Source: Termitidicoccus mucosus
GTDB lineage: Bacteria; Verrucomicrobiota; Verrucomicrobiia; Opitutales; Opitutaceae
Assembly: GCF_038725785.1 (NCBI RefSeq)
Contig: NZ_CP109796.1
Location: 7,502,501 to 7,566,500 of the forward strand
DNA: 64,000 bases
Direction of reading: 5' to 3'
The notes under the pieces were generated by a model, which searched no databases, had not been told where the DNA came from, and saw nothing but the letters and a program-made list of their open reading frames with translations. Shown here in pieces: positions 49,444-59,100 of this stretch (the first letter of the stretch is position 1; every line of letters starts with the position of its first letter). Both the position numbers and the translations under genes were made by a program.

Positions 49444-51771
49444 ATGCCTGCCGAGTATTTTTACAACGGTCATTTACGTTGGAGCGTGTATTGGGGAAAC
49501 CCTAACTTCATGGCTTGTTTTTTTTCGTGTGCTCTTGTGTGGCTCTGGCTGGTGGAACTTCGTTGGGCGCGTTCAAACAGGCTGGGCTTGCGCATTGGAG
49601 GGCTTGCATTACTCTACGGTTTGGAGCTGTGCAGTTGGTTTGTGCTTGTGAAAACTTACTCGCGGGGAGGGTTACTCGCAGCCTTGTGTGCGTTGCTATG
49701 CTTTTTTACAGTGGTGAAGCAGGGTAACTGGAATGGACTCAGGCGCAAAGGGCTAAATCTGATCGTACGAGTCGGATTGATTCTTTTCATTTGTGTGTTC
49801 ACTGGATTTGCAGGTCGGGTTTCGCCCGGATATCTGGCCCAAGATATGTCAGTATCCAATCGTTTGGAACTGTGGCGAGGCGGCCTCGCAATGATCTGGG
49901 ACTCTCCATTCGCAGGATGGGGTTTCAAGCAAGGTGGAATGGCCTATGTTAATTGGTATCAGTCAATTGAGCAAACAGTAAGGCCAACAAGCTTCGTAAA
50001 CGGCTATCTGGAACTCACGGTTAATCACGGAGTCCCGGCATTATTTTTATCGTTATCGGTTCTCCTGGTCGCGGTGGCCATCGCGGTCACGATGCGCAAA
50101 CATAGTTGGTGTGTAGCTGCTGGTTCGTGCGTAATCGCATGGATGATAGGCAATATCTGGACCTGTTGCTGGTATGAGTGGTCGCTGTGGCTGCTTCCCT
50201 CCGCATCGGCGATTTCTCTTTTCGTCATTGGAATCCGAAACAAGGGGACACTGGGAAGCTGTATCTGCGGTGTTGGCTTGGCACTGTTTATTGTGGCTGG
50301 CGCGCTCAGTGCTGGATATGCTGCGGCAAAAAACACTTACTGGCAGGCAAAACCCTTGGATGGCGCTGATGTGGTGAAGCTTTCAAGGCGTGATGCCTGC
50401 ACAGCTGCGGACAATCCAAGTGCTTTATGGGTCGATGGCACAATCTTTGGCACCTACTATGGCAAGTCGATTCGGGCATCTGCATCTTCCTTTGATGTTT
50501 TTTCTTCGGAATCGCTGATTGTGTATGCGCCGTGGCATTGTTCAGATCCGCATACCAGCTTGCGGCCTGAGGTTTGTGTTTATTCGGGTTTTCATGCGAG
50601 CCGCGTTCGATTGGGTGGGGGAGGATTGAAAAAAACAATCGTTTTATATCCTTCTGTATACCCTCCGGAAGGTAATCCGCCTGCTAATCACGAAATGGCG
50701 GTCTGTTTGCCGTTAGCGGATACGTCCCAGTATGATCGTGCATGGCGTATTTGGACAGCGAAGATGGGGGCTAAACTGGTTTATTCGTCCCAGGGAGGAC
50801 GGTTAATCTCTCCTGCAAGCAATCCTGTAATCTTTTCGACTGCCAATGCCGAGCAGCGCGTTTTGCGCTCAGAAATCCTGTTGAACATGGGCAAGGTTGA
50901 TATGAATGGCTTGCCGCGACTGTCGCTGGAGCTGGGTGGAGTATCCGTGCTTTCTAAGTTGGGATTTAATTTCCAGCTGACGCATGGAATTCGCATTGGC
51001 AGCAACCGGAGTGCCAGAAGCGAGTGGAGTGTAACCGGGTTGCGGACATGCGTTTATTTCGAATCCCACGATCAATTGGTCTGGGTCAAACCGGCTGGCC
51101 AGAAAATGAGGTATCTCCGACAAGACATGGGATTTGGTGACGGCAATGACGGTTCATCCGTAAACGTTTTTGAATCCGGCGTTATAGAAATAAAAACCTG
51201 CCAGGGTTCGGTTTGGCGGTATAAGGACGGCTTCCTTGAAACTATCACCGATGCACAACTGGGGAGATTCGCTGTCGTCAGCGACAGGGAGTCTATTCTG
51301 GAAATCTCAAGGCTGGCTGGTGATGCCCGCATTGCAGTCGCGCGCATCGGATACGCCGAAAACGGACTGCTTCAACACTTGATATTTTCAGGCGATAGAA
51401 AATGCAATTTTGAGTGGAGTCATGATCATCGTCTTTTGCGTGTTGAGAATATCTCTGGGGTGCGGACACAATTCGAGTATGATGATGCATTGCTGACTGG
51501 CTGGCATGGGAGCAATGGCGCATCGGGGATATATAGGTGGGCGCCACGTGACGACGCAAAGCGAGGCGTTGCGGTTGGTCGAGCACCGGTCGTGCTCACT
51601 GAGGATGACGTTTTCCGTTATGAATATGCCCGTGACGGCAATGTAAACATCATTCTGGTTCATACCGTGGATGGTTCTTTTGTAAGCGAGACAAAGATCG
51701 GGCCAGGGGGGATTTTCCAAAGAACCGCGAATGAAATAAAAAGCGTCCGAAACCGCAGAAATGCACGGTGA
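49444..51771 (+). CDS. O-antigen-ligase-like membrane protein with YD-like C-terminus
   Basis: A 775-residue protein of lower GC than its neighbours. The start reads YWGNPNFMACFFSCALVWLW, which in the Wzy/O-antigen ligase family (GxxGNPNxxA) normally lies near the middle of the chain. SNRLELWRGGLAMIWDSPFA and NGYLELTVNHGVPALFLSLS are the further family blocks. The first five or six membrane helices of normal members are missing, so the gene is probably 5'-truncated. Residues of about 300-600 are a soluble region of unknown family. The last 180 contain YD/RHS-like strands (HDHRLLRVENISGVRTQFEY and VFRYEYARDGNVNIILVHTV). The gene ends 54 bp before a transposase relic. Confidence 0.65.
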   Translation: MPAEYFYNGHLRWSVYWGNPNFMACFFSCALVWLWLVELRWARSNRLGLRIGGLALLYGLELCSWFVLVKTYSRGGLLAALCALLCFFTVVKQGNWNGLRRKGLNLIVRVGLILFICVFTGFAGRVSPGYLAQDMSVSNRLELWRGGLAMIWDSPFAGWGFKQGGMAYVNWYQSIEQTVRPTSFVNGYLELTVNHGVPALFLSLSVLLVAVAIAVTMRKHSWCVAAGSCVIAWMIGNIWTCCWYEWSLWLLPSASAISLFVIGIRNKGTLGSCICGVGLALFIVAGALSAGYAAAKNTYWQAKPLDGADVVKLSRRDACTAADNPSALWVDGTIFGTYYGKSIRASASSFDVFSSESLIVYAPWHCSDPHTSLRPEVCVYSGFHASRVRLGGGGLKKTIVLYPSVYPPEGNPPANHEMAVCLPLADTSQYDRAWRIWTAKMGAKLVYSSQGGRLISPASNPVIFSTANAEQRVLRSEILLNMGKVDMNGLPRLSLELGGVSVLSKLGFNFQLTHGIRIGSNRSARSEWSVTGLRTCVYFESHDQLVWVKPAGQKMRYLRQDMGFGDGNDGSSVNVFESGVIEIKTCQGSVWRYKDGFLETITDAQLGRFAVVSDRESILEISRLAGDARIAVARIGYAENGLLQHLIFSGDRKCNFEWSHDHRLLRVENISGVRTQFEYDDALLTGWHGSNGASGIYRWAPRDDAKRGVAVGRAPVVLTEDDVFRYEYARDGNVNIILVHTVDGSFVSETKIGPGGIFQRTANEIKSVRNRRNAR

Positions 51772-51825
51772 CAATATCGCCCGCTTTTTGGCTTTGCCAG
51801 CCACCCCTTCCACAAATCGGGGTAA

Positions 51826-51989
51826 TTTCACCCCAACGCCGTGAAAACACCACTCTGGATCGCTCTGTGCGTTTACCTCCTCATCACCATCCTTCACAAG
51901 CAACTCAACATCCCTTCACTCTCTATAGAGCTATGCAGCTTTTGCATTCATCATTTTTTAAAAGTTATTATTTAGCAGCTGTTGATTGA
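51826..51989 (+). pseudogene. IS4-type transposase C-terminal remnant
   Basis: From 51826 the sequence reads FHPNAVKTPLWIALCVYLLI and TILHKQLNIP, matching the last conserved block of IS4-type DDE transposases (ENAVKTQIWIA...Y.L..I..K.L). At about 51914 a one-base frame change is needed, after which TLYRAMQLLHSSFFKSYYLA corresponds to the usual SLYxxLQxLSxxxFEK ending, with a stop at 51989. Nothing of the catalytic DDE core is left upstream, where an in-frame TAA lies at 51823. It is a dead insertion-sequence tail. Confidence 0.6.
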
Positions 51990-52276
51990 GAAATACTATA
52001 AAAACATGATGGCTATATGCCTAACTATCTGATTATTTGTGATTTATAACCAGGCGACCGTAATACCTGATGGTAATTTATATGCTTTGCAATAATAAAC
52101 AAAGATATATCATTAAAATAAATATTTATTCTAAAAATAATCCTTTACACCGTAATATGGCACCATAAAAACACTTAAAGTTTGTTTCCCGTTCCCCCAT
52201 TAAACTCCGTTGGTATTTCTAAAGGCGTGACATAGCAACGCAACCACCTATACGCCGTTCCTCACTACCCATACCT
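51990..52276. other. AT-rich intergenic region upstream of the DUF1573 gene
   Basis: About 290 bp of strongly AT-rich sequence (A/T runs such as TTTATTCTAAAAATAA) with no gene. It is the most AT-rich stretch of the window and should contain the promoter of the DUF1573-RHS cluster. A specific pair of promoter boxes could not be chosen with confidence. Confidence 0.4.
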
Positions 52277-52966
52277 ATGAACACTAAAATTGTGACCTTT
52301 CTGGCCGTGTTTTTTACAATATTGTGCCCACTGTTTGCCGAGATTCAATGGGATCCGATGGAACAGTCGATTACTTTGGCGGTAAATCAACAACAGGCGG
52401 ACATTAAATTCATCTTTAAGAACAACGGTGCCGAGCCGATTGCCATCCTCTCGGCAGTGCCCTCTTGTTCATGTCTGAAGCTTTCCACCATGGAGAAGGA
52501 GGCATATCAGCCTGGAGAGGAGGGCGTTCTGGAAGCCCGGTATACTCGCACCAGCCGAGCCGGCCCGCAAAACTACAAAATTACGGTTACCACCACCGAT
52601 CCGCAAAATTCCACGGTTACGCTCCGGGTGAACGTGGCCAGCACAACCAATTACGTTGTCACGCCCAGCAACGCGCACTGGGTGATGGGAGCCCAGTCTG
52701 GAAGCAAGGTGCTGCTTTTCCGCGACATCAGGCAGGCCGGAGTAAGGCCCACGGCGGTGTTTTCAACAGACCCAAATTTTGTCGCTGAGATACAATCCAA
52801 AAACGACGACGGCGCGTATCCAATAGTCATAACAGCGATTTCCACAGAAAAAGTCACCGCAGGTTTTATCTACATCGATGTCACTGCGGAGGACGGCACT
52901 GTTGAAAAGGCCAGAATCGTAGCCGCAGTCAAGGATCCCAATTCCCAAAGGGTCATCGTTCGGTGA
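52277..52966 (+). CDS. Exported DUF1573-domain protein
   Basis: A 229-residue protein with a signal peptide (MNTKIVTFLAVFFTILCPLFA, cut before EIQWDP). The mature chain begins with a DUF1573 immunoglobulin-like module: VNQQQADIKFIFKNNGAEPI and AILSAVPSCSCLKLS, where the SCSCxK pair is typical, then YQPGEEGVLEARYT. A second beta-rich half follows. DUF1573 proteins are common surface or periplasmic proteins of Bacteroidetes and Verrucomicrobia and their function is unknown. Codon use and GC are lower than in the housekeeping genes. It is followed after about 170 bp by the giant RHS gene in the same direction and could take part in its surface display. That is only positional inference. Confidence 0.8.
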   Translation: MNTKIVTFLAVFFTILCPLFAEIQWDPMEQSITLAVNQQQADIKFIFKNNGAEPIAILSAVPSCSCLKLSTMEKEAYQPGEEGVLEARYTRTSRAGPQNYKITVTTTDPQNSTVTLRVNVASTTNYVVTPSNAHWVMGAQSGSKVLLFRDIRQAGVRPTAVFSTDPNFVAEIQSKNDDGAYPIVITAISTEKVTAGFIYIDVTAEDGTVEKARIVAAVKDPNSQRVIVR

Positions 52967-53137
52967 TGCGTTGCAGTTCGTACGCGCGCTTCCGGTTGCC
53001 ATCAACAAACATAGGTAAGCCGGGCAGTTGAAGGTCTTTTGCTGCTCGGAAACTGATCCGAATCCAATTGGCGAAACAAGACATCAAACAGTATTACCCC
53101 TCACGACAGCGTCAGCGTGCAAACATACCGTATCATC

Positions 53138-56100
53138 ATGAAGCTCCAAAAATCGATTCGGAATCTTTTTATAATCCTCGTGATGGTGTTTTTCATCCAA
53201 CCTGCAACGCGAGCCGGATATGTCACCCGCTGCCAGACGGATTATGAGGAGTATTGCTGGACTGAAACCGATTCTTATTTGATATCATATTACGAGTGCT
53301 GGACGGAGTATGAGTGGGTCGATGACGGTGAATCAGGCTATTACACATATTTTGAATTTTGCGAGTGGGTAGAAGAGTGGGTGGATGAAGAAAGGGAGGT
53401 GTGCGAATGGATTGAATCTGATTATTGCTGGGAAGAATGGGTGGACGAACCGCACACGGTTACAATCAACCCAAACAGTGCAGTCACCCTCACGCTTGGC
53501 CAGTCGCGCACTTATTCATCCGAAGCTGCCGCAGGATCCTACGAAGCGGAAAATCGCACGCTCACGGCGCACAGCATTGATTGGAAAGCTCCCGGAGGGC
53601 AATGGGTATCTGCGTCAACAGGTATTGCAACGCCAGGTTCGTCAAATTTGGGTGCGCTCACAAGCGGTGTGGCAAGAGGGATTTCCTTGAGCGGGGCGAC
53701 GCAAAGCTCGCACTCGATCACGCTCACCCCGACACAGGCGGGTGCATACACAGTGCGGTTCACCGCGCAGGACAACATCGGCAACACTTGGCATTCGTCG
53801 TCACATGACTTGGTGGTTGTCAGCCCTCCACCCGCCACGCCCGCCAATCCCGTCATCAGCAACACTACCGCCACGAGCACTACGCTCACATGGGAAGGCT
53901 CGGCTGATTCCGGCATCACTTACGAAATCGAACGCAGCAGCGACGGCATAGCCTTTGTCAAAATTGCCGAAGTAACAGGTTCGCTTTCCTTCGCCGACAG
54001 CGGCCTGACTCCGGGTGTCACCTATTATTATCGCATTCTTGCCCGCAACAGCACTGGCGTATCGTCCTATACAAGCACGTTCCAAACCACGGCCGCCCCT
54101 GACTCCACGCCGCCCACGGCCCCTGCCAACCTCACCGCATCCGGCATAACAAGCAATTCAGCAACCATAACATGGACGGCATCCTCGGACAACGCGGGGA
54201 TTGCGGACTATCTAATCTTTCTCGACGGCGAGGTGATTAATTCGACAAACAGCACCTCGTATGCGCTCACCGGCCTTGCGCCATCCACGGCATATGCTAT
54301 TGCCGTGAGGGCGAGAGACGTGGCTGGCAATGTTTCCGGCCCAAGCAACATGCTCACCGTTATCACTAGCTCCACCGGGTTTACCCTCACGGCCCGCCAG
54401 TTTAATGTGAATTACAATACCCCCAATTATGCCGGGGTAATCGCCCAGCTAATGAACTATAGCAATAATGTCGACGGCATGTATATAAAGGCAACAGATC
54501 CCTCTTTCTATGAGGACGGTTCCATCAATCTATCCAGCCAGCCATTAGTCATACAGAGGGCGACAAAAGACGAGGCCATCCGAGATTTCCTGATGTCTGT
54601 ATGGGGAGGCCTTTTGACATATGAAGGCATCGTTGATGGCGATCATGGGACAATAACGAAGACGCAACAGTTGGAGCAGCTTCGCGGGTGGATACGAAAT
54701 AGTATCAGCGTGAGCGAGGATGGTTGGCTGGAAAGCATCGCTCTTGCGTTCACACTCGATTATGATGATCCGAGTTATTGGGATTATGACGATGATGGGA
54801 ACGGATCTTATGTGGAACTGCCATTGTCTATCGTGGGGCTCACCGGGTACGCAATTGAGCTGTCGGGATCTGAAATGCTCATGCCCACGGCGCCCCAGTT
54901 TGTCGATCCTGATTATGATCCCAGCAATGGTCCTGAGCATGAATACGAATGTTACGTCGTCATCCCCCATGTCGAGGGAGTTACCTATTACATCGATGGC
55001 GGGGAGGGAGTGCCTGGAGAAGATCAATATTATTCCTTGGGCGACACCGTCACCGTTACCGTCGTCGCTGAGGAGGGCTATCATTTCCCAAACAATGCTG
55101 TCACCACGTGGACACATACCTTTGGCTCCAGCTCGCCTTATTTTATTGTTCCCGTCGCACCTGTTTTTGTCGATCCGGGGTATGGGGGCGACGAAGCTTT
55201 TGTGAATATTTCCCATTCAGAAAATGTCACCTACCGCATCAATGGCATGTCAGTTGGGGGAGGCGAATATGGCTACTTCGTTGGCAATACCGTCACTGTT
55301 ACCATCGAGCCTGCGACGGGATATTTCTTCGCCAAAGATGCCGTCACTGAATGGACCCACTCCTTTGGCCACCGTGTCGTTCCTGCTGCGCCTATGTTCA
55401 TTCATCCCGAAAGCAACGACGACGACCCCATCGTCGATATTCCCGGGACCGAAGGCGTCATCTATCGCATAAACGGCAACGAGGCATCGGAGGGTGAGAA
55501 TCATGTTTCAGACGCCGACTATGTCATCGTCACCGCCGAGCCCGCTCCGGGGTGTTATTTCCCTTCCGGCACTACTACCGAGTGGACGCACTTGTTCGTA
55601 GCCATCACGCGTCCGACTGGATTGATAGCAGGCGGGGAGGCGGTCGACTCGTTCACGCTTTCATGGACTCCGGCCATGAGCAAACACGGAACCATAACCG
55701 GCTACGAAGTGTGCCGGGACGGCGTGAGCATTGGCACAACGAGCGACACGCAATTGCGCGTGACCGGCTTGGCCCCTGGCATCGCCTATTTGTTCGAGGT
55801 GCGCGCCAGCGACTCGGCGGGCAATTCCTCCGATTGGAGCACGCCGTTTTCATTTACCACCGGGCAAACGCTTGTTGGCAGCGGCACTACGCTTCCCGGC
55901 GCATGGGCCGCCCAATACGGGCTTTCTCCCTCCGACGTGTTCGGCGACCCCGACAATGATGGCCTGACCAACATCGCCGAATACAATCTCAGCACCAATC
56001 CGACCAGCTATGACGCGGGCACGAGCACCTTGGGCAACACCGTGCCGGCGGGCTGGCCATCCCCCGCCACCGGCGGCACCCATGCCGTGGGAACCACCGC

Positions 56101-59100
56101 CGGTGAATTTTCCGTCGATAAAAATGGCGCGGCCACTTATACGATTCCCATTGCCGTCACGCCCGGCACGGCGGGCGTCGAACCGAAGGTCACGCTCAAT
56201 TACAGCAGTCAGGCTGGCGCTGGCATCGCGGGCTTCGGCTGGTCCATCGGCGGCCTTTCCGCCATCTCCCGTGGGCCGCAAACCAAGATGGTGGACGGCC
56301 AGAACCGCGCGATGGCCTTCACCGGCGCCGACCGTTTCTATCTCGACGGGCAGCGGCTGGTTGTCATCGGCGACAATGCCTATGGCGCGGAGGGTGCCGA
56401 ATACCGCACCGAGATTGAATCCTTCACCCGCGTCGTTTCCTACGGTGCCAGCGGCAACAGCCCCGGTTGGTTCAGGGCGTGGACCAAGGGCGGCCTCATC
56501 ATCGAGTTCGGCCACACCGACGAGTCGCGCTTCCGCCCGCAAAACCAGATGGCTCCGCTCTCGTGGGCCGTGAACAAAGTTTCCGACACCGCCGGCAACT
56601 ACATGACATTCCACTACTCGGTGGATGCCGTCAGCGGCCAGCAGGTGCTGGACGAAATCCGCTACACCGGGCACGACGGCGACGGCACGCCATCGTCACC
56701 GTCATTGCAGCCTTACGCCTCGCTGGAATTTGTCTATGAGAACCGGCCCGACACTTCTTTTGGCTACATCCACGGCGCGAAAATCTCCTCGCTCAAACGA
56801 CTCCAAAAAATCAGGTCGCTTTACGGCGAGACCGAGGTGCGCGCCTACACGCTCACCTACACCCAGCGCCCTTACAGCAACCGCTCCCTGCTCGCGAGCA
56901 TCACCGAGTCCGGGACCGGCGGCGCAGCCTACCTTCCACTCACCTTCGCTTATTCCGATCCACCGGGCGGCTTTGATGTGCCGGGCTCCGCCTTCCATCC
57001 GCCCCCGGTCATCGCCGGGATTGACGGCCAGGGCCGTCTGGCCGACCAAGGCGTGGTTTTTATTGATTTGAACGGCGACGGACGCGCTGATTGCCTGCAA
57101 AAACTCGGCCTCAGCGGCACCGCCGCCAACATGGCCTGGCTGAACACCACGGCGGGCTGGGTGGAGGCCATCGGCGCGAACGGCCAGCACGACTACCGCC
57201 TGCCCGACCCGGTGACGCTTTCCACCAATGATAAGTCCAATACCAGAACCGGCGTCCGGCTTGCGGATTATAACAACGACGGGCTGGTGGACGCCATGTA
57301 TTGCCCCACGGACCTGGGTGGAACCGGCTTGGGTGGCGATGTTTATTTGAACACCGGAACCGGTTTTGTTTTCAGCAATCGCTTCTCCCTGCCCGCGCAA
57401 CCGCCGCCTCCCACGCTTGAGCCGGGGCAGGTGGTTCAATATTTCTGGCGTGAGGAACTGGAGACATTGGACCTCGACGGCGATGGGCGGACGGATGTCT
57501 CGGGATTCCATTCCGATTTTGTGCTGGTGAAGAACGGAGGCTCGGTCACACGCCAGCTCGCCAACGACACCTGGCTGAACACCGGCGGCGGCAGCGAGGC
57601 CGTCCGCGGCTCGGCCTGGACCCACGCGCCGGAGCACGAGATTCCGACCGACAGGTATCATCCCGGCACGCGTTTCGTGGACCTGAACGGCGACGGCATG
57701 ACGGACATTCTTCAATCCGCCGGCCTGGCGGTTCACGCCTATATAAAAACATCAACCGGCTGGAATGATGACGCCGCCTACCATCTGCCGGTGCTGCTTT
57801 ACAATTATGGCACCCGCCCGGCCCCCCCGGGGGTTGACGGTGAGGTGGGCGATCTTAACGGCGACGGCCTGCCCGATGTCATCGCGCGCAACAGCGGCGA
57901 CGGCGCGAACAATCAAAACGCCGTTTATATCAACACCGGCACCGGCTGGACGCCGGGGCCGGCCAGCCTGCATGCCCCGGATGGGATTGCAATTTATCAT
58001 AACAATGAACCGCGAGGCTCCGCCATTCTGGACATCAATAACGACGGCATCCCGGATTTTGTGCACCGCTACGGGGATGGCACTGATTTTACCACGCGGC
58101 TTGGCACCGGCGCCGGCTGGTCATCAAATGCGTCCGGCTACCAGATTCCGCGCATGCTGGCCACCGGCACCCTCGGCAATCCCGGCAACGAGTTCATCGA
58201 CCTCAACGCTGACGGCGCCGCCGACCTCGTCTGGGCGTGGAAGAACATCATCATCTCCAAGGGCGCTTATATCAACCGCCGTGTGAACCCCGACCGCCTC
58301 ACCGCCGTGACCAGCGGCCTTGGCGTCACCGTGTCCGTCGCCTACGCGCCGCTCACCGAGCCCGCGCCCGTCGGCGGCGAGCCCGTCTATGAAAAGGGCG
58401 CTGGCGCGACCACCCCCGTGGCGGACGCCATCGGCCCCCTGCATGTCGTGAAAACCGTCTCGCATGACGACGGCGCGGGCGGCACCTATGGCATCGGCTA
58501 CCGTTACGGCGGGCTGCGTTCCCACCTCGACCGGGGCAGCCTCGGTTTTGCCTGGATGCAGGCCACCGACACGCGCACGGGCATCCGCACCGTGACGCAC
58601 TTCAATCAGGAGTGGCCCTGCATCGGACTGCCGACCGACATCATCACGCAAACGGAGGATGATGTCGTTCTGTCGCAAACCGCCACCGATTACGCTTATC
58701 TTTCATTAAACGGAGGCAAAACCGTTTTTCCCCACATTTCCCAAACCATCCAGAATACCCGCGAATTAAACGGTGCACTCACGTCCGAAACCGTCACCAC
58801 CTACACCTATAATATCTATGGCAACGCCACCGCAGTCGAAATCGACACTTCCGGCGGCGGGGCTGTGTTTACGAAAACCACCACCAGCACATATGCTGAC
58901 GATGATGACTGGATACCACCCGCTCCCTCGCAAACATCGCTCAACTGCTGGATGCTCGGGCGCCTGCTCAGCAGCACCGTGACCACCACCGCCCCGGCCC
59001 CCGACGGCGGCACCCCGGTCACCCAGACCCGCACTTCCGATTTTGAATACGACTCTGTCACCGGCCTGCTCACCGCAGAAATTATCGAGCCCGGCGCGCC

